A stretch of DNA of 64,000 nucleotides from Bradyrhizobium sp. AUGA SZCCT0158 (GCF_018130065.1 NZ_JAFCME010000013.1:62001-126000); one strand, 5' to 3'; positions 1-9,193 are shown, counted from the stretch's first letter. Notes: generated by a model from the letters alone, not told the origin. Numbers and translations are program-made.

Positions 1-170
1 TCGGCGTCGGCTACTTCACCTGGGAAGCCTACTCACTGGTGGACTATCCCGCGATCGTGCTCGGCATGATCACGATCGGTGTCCTTGGACTGGCGTGCAG
101 CGGCATCATCCGGATGGTTGGCGTCCTCCTGATGCCCTGGCTCGCATTCGCACCCGGAGGCCGGCGATGA
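1..170 (+). CDS. ABC transporter permease, C-terminal end (taurine/sulfonate/nitrate type)
   Basis: Only the last 55 codons are present; the gene starts before the window and its codons run from base 3. The residues are hydrophobic, with a last membrane segment (IVLGMITIGVLGLACSGI) and a short arginine-containing tail, as in TauC/SsuC-type inner-membrane permeases. The stop overlaps the start of the downstream ATPase in an ATGA arrangement (167-170), so the two are translationally coupled. Sulfate ester or sulfonate as substrate is inferred from the sulfatase and its activating enzyme that follow. Family assignment is moderate because so little is visible. Confidence 0.7.
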   Translation, partial: GVGYFTWEAYSLVDYPAIVLGMITIGVLGLACSGIIRMVGVLLMPWLAFAPGGRR

Positions 171-1045
171 GCATGACCATGACTGAAGCCGAAACCCACA
201 AGGGCTTCATCGACGTTCGCGATATGGGCGTGACGTTCGGTGCCAACGACAACAAGGTCGTCGCCGTCGATAATGTCTCGCTCAACGTGCAGCCGGGCGA
301 GTTCGTCTCGCTGATCGGGCCTTCCGGCTGCGGCAAGTCCACCTTGCTCAGCATCGTCGCCGGCTTCGTCAAGCCGACCCGCGGCGAGGCGTTGCTCGAT
401 GGCAAGGCGATCACCAAGCCCGGTTCAGACCGCGGCGTCGTGTTCCAGCAATACTCGCTGTTTCCGTGGCTGTCGGTCCGCAAGAATGTCGAGTTCGGCC
501 TCAAGATGGCCGGGGTGGAGCAAAGCAAGCGCAACACCACGGCGCGGGCGCTGCTCGATCTGGCCGGGCTGCTCTCGTTCGAAAACCATTATCCGGACCA
601 GCTGTCCGGCGGCATGAAGCAGCGTATCGGCATCGTCCGCGCGCTGGCGACCAGCCCGCAGGTTCTGCTGATGGACGAGCCGTTCGGCGCACTCGACACG
701 CAGACGCGGGTCGTGATGCAGGAGATCCTCACCAACATCTGGCAGCAGTTCCGCATCTCGGTGCTGTTCATCACGCACGACATCGAGGAATCGATTTTCC
801 TCTCCGACCGCATCTACGTCATGACCGCGCGGCCGGGCCGCATCAAGGCTGTCATCAAGGTGCCGCTGCCGCGGCCACGAACGGCCGAGATGACCGACAC
901 GCCGGAGTTCATGAACCTGGTTCAGGAGCTCAAGGGCCTGATCCGCGAAGAGTCGCTCGCCGCTATGGCGCCGGAGATCAAGGATCGAGGCCTATCTGGC
1001 TTTGGAATGAAAGTGGGACCGAAAGGAGTAGGCGAAATCTTCTGA
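167..1045 (+). CDS. ABC transporter ATP-binding protein (TauB/SsuB/NrtD family)
   Basis: The ATPase subunit of an importer, about 292 aa. Visible motifs are Walker A GPSGCGKST (about residues 51-59), Q-loop FQQYSLFPW, signature LSGGMKQR (about 146-153), Walker B VLLMDEPFGALD and the switch histidine in FITHDIEES. The ATG at 167 was chosen over an in-frame ATG at 95 because GGAGG lies at 156-160 and the start overlaps the stop of the permease. The protein is longer than a minimal SsuB at the C-terminus. Subfamily pattern and the downstream sulfatase suggest aliphatic or aromatic sulfate-ester uptake; the substrate is not shown directly. Confidence 0.93.
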   Translation: MSMTMTEAETHKGFIDVRDMGVTFGANDNKVVAVDNVSLNVQPGEFVSLIGPSGCGKSTLLSIVAGFVKPTRGEALLDGKAITKPGSDRGVVFQQYSLFPWLSVRKNVEFGLKMAGVEQSKRNTTARALLDLAGLLSFENHYPDQLSGGMKQRIGIVRALATSPQVLLMDEPFGALDTQTRVVMQEILTNIWQQFRISVLFITHDIEESIFLSDRIYVMTARPGRIKAVIKVPLPRPRTAEMTDTPEFMNLVQELKGLIREESLAAMAPEIKDRGLSGFGMKVGPKGVGEIF

Positions 1046-1174
1046 AGTAACTTGAACGTCGCGGCCTGACAGGCGCGAACCCTAAAAATCGATCACAGCA
1101 ATCAAGCACGGCCGCAAACAGGCGCGCGCGTCAACGATGACTCACGCCTGGCGTCCATCAAATCGGAGCATTCA

Positions 1175-2542
1175 ATGGCAAAGAAACCAAACATTCTGTT
1201 TTTCCATGTCGACAATCTGGGCATGGGCGAACTCGGTTGCTACGGCGGCGGCATTCTGCGCGGCGCCGATACCAAGCGCATGGATCAGTTCGCAAAGGAA
1301 GGCGCGAAGCTGACGCACTACGTCGTCGAGCCGCAGTGCACGCCGACGCGTTCGGCGCTGATGACCGGCCGTTTCCCGATCCGCTCGGGCAACCACACCA
1401 TCGCGCTCGGCGGCAATGGCGGCGGCATCGTCAAGTGGGAACGCACCATCGGCACCATCCTGTCGGATGCCGGCTATGCGACCTCGATCTACGGCAAATG
1501 GCACATCGGCGCCGAGGACGGCCGCTTCCCGACCGACCACGGCTTTGACGAATGGTACGGCCCGTTGCGCACCTATGACGAATGCATGTGGCTGACCGAC
1601 CCGCATTATGTCGCGGAGCGCGACGGCTTCTCGCACATGCATGAAGGCGTCAAGGGCAAGGGTGCCTGGCCGCTGCTCGACGAGCAGCTCACCATGGACA
1701 CCAAGAAGACCTGCGACCTCGAGTACCAGAAGCGTGCCATCAAGTTCATGGAAAAGTCCGTCAAGGCGGACAAGCCGTTCTACTGCTACTTCAACCACTC
1801 GCTGATGCACTTCCCGATGAGCCCGCGCGACGAATTCGTCGGCAAGAGCACCAATGGCGACTGGGGCGATTGCCTGCTGATGCTGGACCATGATTTCGGC
1901 GTGCTGCTCGACAAGCTCGACGAACTCGGCGTTCGCGACAACACCATCGTCGTGATGTGCGGTGACAACGGCGCCGAGGACCATCTCGCCGGCCGCGGCA
2001 CCGGCGGCTTCTTCGACGGCTCGTACTTCAGTTCGGCGGAAGGCGGCATTCGTACGCCGCTGTTGATCCGCTGGCCGGGCCACATCAAGCCGGGCACCGA
2101 AAGCAACGAGATGGTTCATGTCACCGACATGTTCACGACGCTGCTGTCCATGACCGGCTGCGAGGCACCCAAGGATCGGCTGATCGACGGCGTCGACCAG
2201 AGCGAGTTCTTCCTCGGCAAGAAGGAAACGTCGAACCGCGAGTCCTGCATCGTCTGGCTCAAGGACGAACTGCACGCCGTGAAGTGGAAGGACTTCAAGA
2301 TCAACTTCAAGCGGCAGCAGCACTTCCATGATCCGGAGCTGGCGCTCGGATTTGCCCGCATCACGCATCTGAAGGAAGACCCGAAGGAGCGTGACGCCGT
2401 CAACCAGCGCTACGTTCGCTGGTGGGTGATGCAGCACGCACAGCGCATCATCCGCGACTTCGAGGAGAGCGCCAAGAAGGAGGAGCTGATTCCGCCAGGC
2501 GCGGCTCTCGATTTCGTGCCGAAGCAGCGCCAGAAGGCTTGA
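1175..2542 (+). CDS. Formylglycine-dependent sulfatase (arylsulfatase family)
   Basis: A 455-aa alkaline-phosphatase-fold sulfatase that hydrolyses sulfate esters. The N-terminal PNILFFHVDN opens the fold. CTPTR at residues 55-59 is the sulfatase signature, in which Cys55 is oxidised to formylglycine. GKWHIG and the metal-site motif CGDNGAEDH follow. The first metal-site pair reads D13-N14 where most arylsulfatases have Asp-Asp. No signal peptide is visible, so the enzyme is probably cytoplasmic, fitting uptake by the preceding ABC transporter. The formylglycine-generating enzyme starts 5 bp downstream, so enzyme and activator are co-made. Confidence 0.93.
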   Translation: MAKKPNILFFHVDNLGMGELGCYGGGILRGADTKRMDQFAKEGAKLTHYVVEPQCTPTRSALMTGRFPIRSGNHTIALGGNGGGIVKWERTIGTILSDAGYATSIYGKWHIGAEDGRFPTDHGFDEWYGPLRTYDECMWLTDPHYVAERDGFSHMHEGVKGKGAWPLLDEQLTMDTKKTCDLEYQKRAIKFMEKSVKADKPFYCYFNHSLMHFPMSPRDEFVGKSTNGDWGDCLLMLDHDFGVLLDKLDELGVRDNTIVVMCGDNGAEDHLAGRGTGGFFDGSYFSSAEGGIRTPLLIRWPGHIKPGTESNEMVHVTDMFTTLLSMTGCEAPKDRLIDGVDQSEFFLGKKETSNRESCIVWLKDELHAVKWKDFKINFKRQQHFHDPELALGFARITHLKEDPKERDAVNQRYVRWWVMQHAQRIIRDFEESAKKEELIPPGAALDFVPKQRQKA

Positions 2543-2547
2543 GGACG

Positions 2548-3555
2548 ATGTCTGCACCGACGATAGCGGCCGACGTCGCGCAGGGTGCAGCCGGCAATCG
2601 CCGGGGAGCGGGCTGTTGCTCGCTCCCTGGCCAACCAAACACGGGCGTAACGCCTGACACAATCAACCGCGATTCCATGATCTGGATCCCGGGCGGCTCT
2701 TTCCTGATGGGCTCCAACAGCTTCTATCGGGAAGAACGCCCGGTGCGTCCCGCTTCCGTCGATGGCTTCTGGATTGACACCTATCCCGTCACCAATGCCG
2801 AGTTTCAAAAATTCGTCGAAGCGACCGGATACGTCACCTATTCCGAACGCCCGCCGAACCCTTCGATGTATCCCGACGCCGATCCGCAAATGCTGGTGCC
2901 GGGCTCGCTGGTGTTCAAGAAGCCCGATCGTCCGGTTAACCTGCGCAACAACCTCGCCTGGTGGGAATACAAACCCGGGGCCGACTGGCGGCATCCGCAG
3001 GGGCCGGAGAGTTCGATCGCAGGCTGCGAAAATCATCCGGTCGTGCATGTCGCCTATGAAGATGCGTTCGCTTATGCGGCGTGGGCCGGCAAGGAGCTTC
3101 CGACCGAGGCGGAGTGGGAATTCGCCGCGCGCGGCGGTCTGGAAGGCAAGGTCTATCCCTGGGGCGATGCCTCCAATCCGGACGGGCAGTTCATGGCCAA
3201 TACCTGGCAGGGCCATTTCCCTTACCAGAATTCGGCCGACGACGGCTACGAGGGCACGTCGCCGGTCGATGCGTTTCCGGCCAACGGCTACGGCCTGTTT
3301 GACATGGTCGGCAACACCTGGGAGTGGACGTCGAGCCCGTATGGCGCCGAGCAGGAGCAGCAACAGCAATCGTGCTGCCATGCGAAGCCCGGTGACGACA
3401 AATCCGTGCGCCGCGTGGTGAAGGGCGGTTCGCATCTGTGCGCGCCGAATTATTGCCTGCGCTACCGGCCGTCGGCGCGCCAAGGCGAAACCGTCGATTC
3501 CTCCACCTGTCATATCGGCTTCCGCTGCGTCGTGCGTCAACCACCGGGCACCTGA
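2548..3555 (+). CDS. Formylglycine-generating enzyme (SUMF1/FGE family)
   Basis: About 335 aa. FGE converts the CxPxR cysteine of type I sulfatases to formylglycine using oxygen. FGE-sulfatase motifs are visible: IPGGSFLMGSN near the N-terminus, VDGFWIDTYPVTNAEF, LPTEAEWEFAARGG, DMVGNTWEW and GGSHLCAPNYCLRYRPSAR. The Cys-x4-Cys pair in the last motif matches the two catalytic cysteines of aerobic FGEs, so it should be active rather than a non-catalytic homologue. The start at 2548 was preferred to one at 2422 inside the sulfatase gene; GAGG precedes it. The immediately upstream sulfatase is the obvious substrate. Confidence 0.93.
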   Translation: MSAPTIAADVAQGAAGNRRGAGCCSLPGQPNTGVTPDTINRDSMIWIPGGSFLMGSNSFYREERPVRPASVDGFWIDTYPVTNAEFQKFVEATGYVTYSERPPNPSMYPDADPQMLVPGSLVFKKPDRPVNLRNNLAWWEYKPGADWRHPQGPESSIAGCENHPVVHVAYEDAFAYAAWAGKELPTEAEWEFAARGGLEGKVYPWGDASNPDGQFMANTWQGHFPYQNSADDGYEGTSPVDAFPANGYGLFDMVGNTWEWTSSPYGAEQEQQQQSCCHAKPGDDKSVRRVVKGGSHLCAPNYCLRYRPSARQGETVDSSTCHIGFRCVVRQPPGT

Positions 3556-3617
3556 CGAGAATCCCTTTCGCGACCGGCAAGGCCGGAGCACCGCCAAACA
3601 TCTTTCGGAAGTTTCCC

Positions 3618-5129
3618 ATGCAAGCCGCCAGCACCACGACCAACGCGCAACTCCAGTTTGAAGACTCGCCGTCGATCGGCGCGGTGCTTCGTGCCCCCAA
3701 TCTTTTCGTCCGCGAGTCGCTGGCCGGAATAGTCACCGCGCTGGCGCTGATACCGGAGGTGATCTCGTTCTCCTTTGTCTCCGGCGTCGATCCCAAGGTG
3801 GCGCTGGTCTCTTCCATCGTGCTGTGCCTGGTGATGTCGGCGCTCGGTGGCCGACCTGCGATGGTCACGGCGGCGGCAGGCTCGATCGCGCTGGTGATCG
3901 GTCCGATGGTGAAGGTGCATGGCGTCGGCTACATCCTGCCGACCATCCTTTTTGCCGGCATCATCCAGATCGTCTTCGGGCTTGCCGGACTGGCACGGGT
4001 GATGCGCTTCGTTCCGCGTTCGGTGATGATCGGTTTTGTGAATGCGCTCGGCATTTTGATCTTCGCCGCACAGGTGCCTCACATCTTCAATGTGCCATGG
4101 CTGGTCTATCCGCTGTTCGCGCTGACGATCGCCGTTGTCCTCATCATGCCCCGCTTCACTACGGCCGTGCCGGCGCCGCTGGTCGCCATCATCGTCGTGA
4201 GCGCGATCGTGATGGTGGGGCATCTGACCGTGCCCAATGTCGGCGGCGAGGGCGCCATGGCGCCGGGACTGCCGGGCCTTACGGTGTTTATCGTGCCACT
4301 CAACCTTCAGACGCTCAGCATCATCTGGCCGACCGCGCTCAGCGTCGCCTTTGTCGGCCTGCTGGAGACGCTGCTGACGGCCAAGCTGGTCGACGACCTG
4401 ACCGACACCCGCTCGCACAAGGGCAAGGAGTCCTGGGCGCTCGGCGTCGCCAATATCGCGGCCGGGTTCTATGGCGGCATCGGCGGATGCGCGATGATCG
4501 CCCAGACCGTGGTCAACGTGAAGATCGGGCAGGGCCGCACCAGGATATCGACGGCAGTCGCGGCACTCGTGCTGCTGGTGCTGGTCACCGCGCTGAGCGA
4601 CCTGATGGCGCAAATTCCGATGGTGGCGCTCGCCGCCGTCATGATGATCGCCGCCCTCAAGACCATCGATTGGCACAGCATCCGGCCTACGACGCTGAGG
4701 CGCATGCCGATCCCGGAAACGCTGGTGATGGTCCTGACCGTTGCCGTCACGGTTGCCACCGGCAATCTCGCGATCGGGATCGCTGTCGGGGTGTTGCTGG
4801 CGATGGTGTTGTTCGCGCGCCGGGTCGCCCATGTCATCCGGGCCGACCGCACGCTCAGCGAAGACGGCCTTTCGGTTCGCTATCACGTCCATGGGCCGCT
4901 GTTCTTCGGCAGCAGCAACGACCTCGTCGAGCGCTTCTCCTACGGCGCGGATCCCAAGCACGTCATGATCGATCTCACTTATTCCCAGATCTGGGACGCT
5001 TCGAGCGTCGCGGCGCTGGATTCGATTGAAACCAAATACCGCGACCATGGCGCGTCAGTCACGTTCGTTGGACTCGACCAGCGCAGCTCCTTGTTCCACG
5101 AGCGGCTGACCGGCCAGCTCGGCGCCTGA
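3618..5129 (+). CDS. SulP family anion permease with C-terminal STAS domain
   Basis: About 503 aa. A SulP (SLC26-like) inner-membrane protein with roughly ten to twelve hydrophobic segments through residue 400. GGIGGCAMIAQTVVNVK is the conserved SulP core motif. A STAS-like domain closes the protein (about 410-503, including HGPLFFGSSNDLVERF and VMIDLTYSQIWDASSVAALD). The ATG at 3618 is used; an in-frame start at 3438 lies inside the FGE gene. It follows FGE by 62 bp on the same strand. Likely role is sulfate movement, possibly export of sulfate released by the sulfatase; bicarbonate or another anion is possible. Confidence 0.88.
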   Translation: MQAASTTTNAQLQFEDSPSIGAVLRAPNLFVRESLAGIVTALALIPEVISFSFVSGVDPKVALVSSIVLCLVMSALGGRPAMVTAAAGSIALVIGPMVKVHGVGYILPTILFAGIIQIVFGLAGLARVMRFVPRSVMIGFVNALGILIFAAQVPHIFNVPWLVYPLFALTIAVVLIMPRFTTAVPAPLVAIIVVSAIVMVGHLTVPNVGGEGAMAPGLPGLTVFIVPLNLQTLSIIWPTALSVAFVGLLETLLTAKLVDDLTDTRSHKGKESWALGVANIAAGFYGGIGGCAMIAQTVVNVKIGQGRTRISTAVAALVLLVLVTALSDLMAQIPMVALAAVMMIAALKTIDWHSIRPTTLRRMPIPETLVMVLTVAVTVATGNLAIGIAVGVLLAMVLFARRVAHVIRADRTLSEDGLSVRYHVHGPLFFGSSNDLVERFSYGADPKHVMIDLTYSQIWDASSVAALDSIETKYRDHGASVTFVGLDQRSSLFHERLTGQLGA

Positions 5130-5161
5130 ATTTCAGAACGCGGAACGAGAAGGAGCTTCCG

Positions 5162-5302
5162 ATGGCGATCTTCCAATGGCTGTCGACATTCGTCCGCAGG
5201 ATGATGCGAAACTGGTCCGGCCGCTATCGGCCGGAGCGGCATTACATGCGCGGGGCCGGGCCGGCGTCAAAGCGAAGCGCGCGCCACGGCACAAGCTCCT
5301 GA
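5162..5302 (+). CDS. Small basic hypothetical protein (46 aa)
   Basis: Begins MAIFQWLSTFVRRMMRNWSG and ends in an Arg/Ser-rich tail. AGAAGGAGC lies 7 bp before the ATG, a strong ribosome binding site 32 bp after the SulP stop, so it may be the last gene of the sulfur operon. The N-terminal third is amphipathic and could touch the membrane. I recognise no family. The good Shine-Dalgarno and spacing argue that it is real; its short length argues for caution. Confidence 0.45.
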   Translation: MAIFQWLSTFVRRMMRNWSGRYRPERHYMRGAGPASKRSARHGTSS

Positions 5303-5451
5303 TATGCGTTGATCGCGGATCCGGCACCTTTTCCGACAGCTCGTACTCCGACCAGCCAAATCAATCGTGATTGGCCAACTCGCTGAATCCGTGCTGTGCA
5401 CGCTTGTCTCGATCAGGGATCGGGCTACGCAAAACAAGAATGGAGAAAAGG

Positions 5452-5808
5452 ATGCGCATCCTGATCGCCGCATTGGTCGTGATGACGAGTTTCCCTGTTC
5501 TCGCCGACGAAGTTGGTGAGGCGCGCAAATTGGCGGTTTCGGGGCGCGACGCCTACTGGAACTGCCTGGCCCGCGAGTATCCGCGGGAGAGCAACAAGAA
5601 CATGCCGGAACAGGAATTTGGCGCCTTGATCGCAGCCGCCTGTGCATCAGAGCGGCAGAATTTCCGGGTGGCGCTGGTCGGCTTTCTCGCGATCCAGTCC
5701 CCGGACAAGGATGCGGGCGCGAACCTGACGACGGCCAACGATGCCATCGCCTTCGCCCAGAAGGACATCGTGACGGCGTTCGCAAGGCGCAAAGCCGCGT
5801 CGAAGTAG
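5452..5808 (+). CDS. Small secreted hypothetical protein (118 aa)
   Basis: A signal peptide (MRILIAALVVMTSFPVLA) precedes a mature part beginning DEVGEARKL. The mature region is helical and has two cysteines (in YWNCLAREYP and AAACASERQ) that could pair in the periplasm. The ATG at 5452 was chosen because GGAGAAAAGG sits just upstream and the hydrophobic signal then begins at residue 3; the frame is open back to 5371. Such short secreted proteins are frequent in Bradyrhizobium. No function can be assigned. Confidence 0.75.
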   Translation: MRILIAALVVMTSFPVLADEVGEARKLAVSGRDAYWNCLAREYPRESNKNMPEQEFGALIAAACASERQNFRVALVGFLAIQSPDKDAGANLTTANDAIAFAQKDIVTAFARRKAASK

Positions 5809-5889
5809 CCAAGGCGGCTTTCGCCAGCCTATTCCACCATTCCGGCCTTCCGTGATATTGATTCCCGATCAGACGGGGGATTGTCGGGT

Positions 5890-6084
5890 ATGAATTCTGA
5901 GTCGATAGCCGGTATCTTGGGTGCCATTGTCGCCTCGATCGTTTTGGTGGTTGCGATCGCCTATGGGCCGATCGGGCAGTTTGGCAAGCCGGCGCCGAAG
6001 CCCGCCGCCGTCCAGCAACCGTCCCAGATGGCGCCCGCGGCGCCCGCACCACGGGGACCGGTGATCCGGGAAGTGCCGAATTAA
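5890..6084 (+). CDS. Small single-pass membrane protein (64 aa)
   Basis: MNSESIAGILGAIVASIVL opens a single N-terminal membrane segment (about residues 6-28). A Pro/Ala-rich tail follows, ending VIREVPN, probably periplasmic or peripheral. The ATG at 5890 is used rather than a TTG at 5881. AGACGGGGGA lies upstream as a plausible ribosome binding site. No recognised domain. Confidence 0.6.
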   Translation: MNSESIAGILGAIVASIVLVVAIAYGPIGQFGKPAPKPAAVQQPSQMAPAAPAPRGPVIREVPN

Positions 6085-6344
6085 CTGACGCAGGGCGAGG
6101 GGTTAGGCCACCCCTTGCGGAAGGCCCCTGGCATCCCTATCTTGCTCGTAACGGCGACGTTGAGCCTTAAGAAGCTCCGGCGCTGGGACGACCATGAATA
6201 GTTTGGCTGCGCCGGATGTACGCGCGCCCTCTGTTCGTGGTCGTTGGCATTTTGGGGGTCTTTTTGGCCCGTTTTCCCCGTCCAGAAACCCGGTCCCGCG
6301 CCCCTGCTTTGGCGGCGGATTCGATTGCTGGCGCCGTCTTTCGT

Positions 6345-6402
6345 GGCGCTGGCGGCGCCGTTGGTGGTGCTGGCGGCGCCATTACTAGTGCTGGCGGCGT
6401 CT
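6345..6402 (+). repeat. Three imperfect 21-bp tandem units
   Basis: The 12-mer GCTGGCGGCGCC recurs at 6348, 6369 and, nearly intact, at 6390, a period of 21 bp. The block lies in the roughly 350-bp stretch (6085-6438) before the GT2 glycosyltransferase. That stretch otherwise shows no convincing gene. If the GT2 gene started at 6244 instead of 6439, the repeat would encode a hydrophobic Ala/Leu/Val segment. Confidence 0.6.
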
Positions 6403-6438
6403 TGGCATCCCCAGCGGCTGCGGATATACGCTGGCCCC

Positions 6439-7572
6439 ATGAATCAAGCCATCAAACCGGGCCCCGAAAACCCGTCGCAGGCCGCCGGTTTGCCTCAGCT
6501 TTCGGTGGTCGTCCCTACCTTTAACGAGCGCGACAACGTCACCGTCCTCTACCGGCGGCTGGACGCGACCCTCAAGGACATCCCCTGGGAAGTCGTGTTC
6601 GTCGACGACAATTCCCCTGACGGCACCTGGGAAGTGGTGCGCGGCCTGGCGCAGAAGGATCCCCGCGTCCGCTGCATCCGCCGGATCGGGCGGCGCGGCC
6701 TGTCGGGGGCGTGCATCGAGGGCATTCTCGCCGCCAGCGCGCCCTATGCGGCTGTCATCGACGCCGATCTGCAGCACGACGAGGCCCAGCTGCCGAAGAT
6801 GGTGGGCCTCTTGCAACGTGGCGAGGCCGAGCTTGTGGTCGGCAGCCGCTACGTCGAGGGCGGCAGCGCCGACAGTTTCAACAAGGGACGCGCCGGCATA
6901 AGCGCGCTCGCGACCGAAGTTGCAAGGCGCGTGCTCAAGGTCGAGATCGCCGATCCCATGAGCGGCTTCTTCATGATCCGCCGCGACCGCTTCGAGCAAC
7001 TGGCGCCACAGCTTTCGATCCAGGGCTTCAAGATCCTGCTCGATATCGTCGCGACCGCGCAGGGCAAGCTGCGCACGGTCGAGGTTCCCTTTACCTTCGG
7101 CTCGCGCCAGCACGGCGAGAGCAAGCTCGATTCGATGGTGGCGCTGGATTTCCTGGGTCTGGTGCTGGCCAAGTTCACTCACGACGTGGTCTCGCTGCGC
7201 TTTCTGTTGTTTGCGATGGTCGGCTCGATCGGCCTCATCGTGCATCTCGCGGCGCTCTTCATCGCGAACCAGCTCTTCAACATGCCGTTTGCGGAGTCGC
7301 AGGCCGTCGGCGCACTGGTGGCGATGACCAGCAATTTCATCCTGAACAATTTTCTCACCTATCGCGATCAACGCCTGAAGGGCTTTGCCATCCTGCGCGG
7401 CCTGCTGCTGTTTTACCTCGTCTGCAGCGTCGGCCTGTTCGCCAATGTCGGCGTCGCGTTCTCGGTCTACGACCAGGAGCCGATCTGGTGGCTGGCGGGA
7501 GCGGCGGGCGCGCTGATGGGCGTGGTCTGGAACTACGCGATGTCCGGACTGTTCGTCTGGCGCAAGCGATGA
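6439..7572 (+). CDS. GT2 polyprenyl-phosphate glycosyltransferase fused to GtrA-like membrane domain
   Basis: About 377 aa. The N-terminal half is a dolichol-phosphate-mannose-synthase-like GT2 domain: VVVPTFNERDNV, VFVDDNSPDGT and the DXD-containing DADLQHDE. The C-terminal part has four hydrophobic segments ending in FVWRKR, a GtrA-like domain. The protein should transfer a sugar from a nucleotide sugar to polyprenyl phosphate and may help flip it. The ATG at 6439 was chosen from homologue start position; an upstream in-frame start at 6244 would add 65 residues. The GT39 gene begins 7 bp after the stop, and the pair probably act in sequence on envelope glycan. Confidence 0.9.
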   Translation: MNQAIKPGPENPSQAAGLPQLSVVVPTFNERDNVTVLYRRLDATLKDIPWEVVFVDDNSPDGTWEVVRGLAQKDPRVRCIRRIGRRGLSGACIEGILAASAPYAAVIDADLQHDEAQLPKMVGLLQRGEAELVVGSRYVEGGSADSFNKGRAGISALATEVARRVLKVEIADPMSGFFMIRRDRFEQLAPQLSIQGFKILLDIVATAQGKLRTVEVPFTFGSRQHGESKLDSMVALDFLGLVLAKFTHDVVSLRFLLFAMVGSIGLIVHLAALFIANQLFNMPFAESQAVGALVAMTSNFILNNFLTYRDQRLKGFAILRGLLLFYLVCSVGLFANVGVAFSVYDQEPIWWLAGAAGALMGVVWNYAMSGLFVWRKR

Positions 7573-7579
7573 TCCAAAA

Positions 7580-9118
7580 ATGAATCCGAACGAGGCGCGG
7601 CTTGTCCTCAACACGGTTCTGACGATCCTGGCGCTGGTCGCGGTACGGCTGGTAGCCGCCGCCTACACGCCGATCACCTTCGACGAAGCCTATTACTGGA
7701 TGTGGTCGAAGCATCTGGCCGGCGGCTATTACGACCATCCGCCGATGGTGGCATTGGTGATCCGCCTCGGCACCATGATTGCGGGCGACACCGAACTCGG
7801 CGTCCGTCTGGTCTCGATCCTCTTGGCATTGCCGATGAGCTGGGCGGTGTACCAGACCGCGGCCGTGTTGTTCGGCGGCAGGCGGGTGGCGACGACGTCG
7901 GCGATCCTGCTCAACGTCACGCTGATGGCCGCGGTCGGCACCATGATCGTCACGCCGGATGCGCCGCTCCTGGTCGCCTCGAGCTTCGTGCTGTTTTCGC
8001 TGGCCAAGGTGCTTCAGACCGGACGCGGTACGTGGTGGCTGGCGGTCGGCCTCGCCACGGGCGCCGCGCTGTTGTCGAAATACACCGCGCTGTTCTTCGG
8101 CCCGGCGATCCTGATCTGGCTGGTGGTGGTTCCGAAACTGCGGCGCTGGCTGATCTCGCCATGGCCCTATCTCGGCGGCCTCGTCGCGCTCCTGATGTTC
8201 TCGCCGGTCATTCTGTGGAACGCCGATCATCACTGGGTGTCTTTCATCAAGCAGATGGGCCGGGCGCGGATCGAGGATTTCAGGCCGGCCTTCATCGCCG
8301 AACTGATTCCGACGCAGATCGCGTTCGCGACGCCGCTGGTATGGATTCTCGGCGCGATGGGTCTGTATGCACTGTTTCAGCGCCGCGCCGGCGCGCTGCC
8401 GGCGCGCGTGCTGGTCAGCACCATGTTCTGGACCATCGTCGCCTATTTCGTCTGGCATTCGCTGCACGCCCGCGTCGAGGCCAACTGGTTCGCGCCGGTC
8501 TATCCGGCGTTTGTGGTCGCGGCGGCGTATGCAGCCCATCTGGTGCCATGGGAAAAGCGCGAGCAGCGCACCGTCAGTTTCTGCCTGCGCTGGGCGGCGC
8601 CGACAGGCATCGTAATGTTTGCGCTGCTGATCGTGCAGGCCAACACCGGCGCGCTCTCGGGTTATCGCCGCGACGCCACCGTGCGCAGCGTAGGCGTCGG
8701 CTGGCGCGAAATCGCCAGCCAGATCGAGGCCGTGCGGGCGCGCGCGGGCGCATCCTGCGTGCTCGCGCCGGATTACGGCACCACCGGCTGGCTTGCGTTC
8801 TATCTGCCGAAGGGAACTTGCGTTGCGCAGCAAAGCCAGCGCATCCGCTGGGTCAACATGCCCGAGCCGACGGCGGCGCAGCTCGGCGGCAGGCAGCTGT
8901 ATGTTCGCGAGGCCTTGCCCGGCGTTCATCCGTTGAAGGACGAGTTCGCCCGCGTCGAAAGGGTTGGCGAGGTCACTCGCAAGCGCGGCCCGCTCGTGGT
9001 CGAGACCTACGCGCTCGATCTGCTGGAGGGACCGAAGGGGGGTGTGCTCGACCGTTCCCCGCCGCCGGAGCTGGCGTTGGAAACCAGCATTTTGCCGGCT
9101 TGGTTGCGCCGAAAATAG
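7580..9118 (+). CDS. ArnT/PMT-like membrane glycosyltransferase (GT39/GT83 type)
   Basis: A 512-aa polytopic membrane protein. After the first membrane segment come FDEAYYWMWSKHL and YYDHPPMVA, the Asp-Glu and DHPP motifs of ArnT/dolichyl-phosphate-mannose transferases that use lipid-linked sugars. About ten more hydrophobic segments follow to residue 350. The C-terminal 150 residues form a soluble, presumably periplasmic domain. It lies 7 bp behind the GT2-GtrA gene, which likely makes its polyprenyl-phosphate sugar donor. The acceptor (lipid A, hopanoid or protein) cannot be told from sequence. Confidence 0.88.
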   Translation: MNPNEARLVLNTVLTILALVAVRLVAAAYTPITFDEAYYWMWSKHLAGGYYDHPPMVALVIRLGTMIAGDTELGVRLVSILLALPMSWAVYQTAAVLFGGRRVATTSAILLNVTLMAAVGTMIVTPDAPLLVASSFVLFSLAKVLQTGRGTWWLAVGLATGAALLSKYTALFFGPAILIWLVVVPKLRRWLISPWPYLGGLVALLMFSPVILWNADHHWVSFIKQMGRARIEDFRPAFIAELIPTQIAFATPLVWILGAMGLYALFQRRAGALPARVLVSTMFWTIVAYFVWHSLHARVEANWFAPVYPAFVVAAAYAAHLVPWEKREQRTVSFCLRWAAPTGIVMFALLIVQANTGALSGYRRDATVRSVGVGWREIASQIEAVRARAGASCVLAPDYGTTGWLAFYLPKGTCVAQQSQRIRWVNMPEPTAAQLGGRQLYVREALPGVHPLKDEFARVERVGEVTRKRGPLVVETYALDLLEGPKGGVLDRSPPPELALETSILPAWLRRK

Positions 9119-9193
9119 TCCGACGGTCATGTCGGAACGGCCGCATTGGGATCGTCTTGTAGGGAACCCAGCACGCCGTCCAACCGTGAGGTC

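Noticed and set aside
3537-5048. Minus-strand open frame opposite SulP
   Set aside because: His/Arg/Asp-rich translation with no domain; shadow of the SulP gene.
6085-6438. Extra gene or N-terminal extension before the GT2 glycosyltransferase
   Set aside because: Frames here have no good ribosome binding site and mainly reflect a 21-bp tandem repeat; the conserved GT2 start fits 6439.
9134-9188. Second EcfG promoter ahead of the DUF899 gene (GGAAC-N17-CGTG)
   Set aside because: The -10 has a mismatch and the implied start would fall at the start codon itself.
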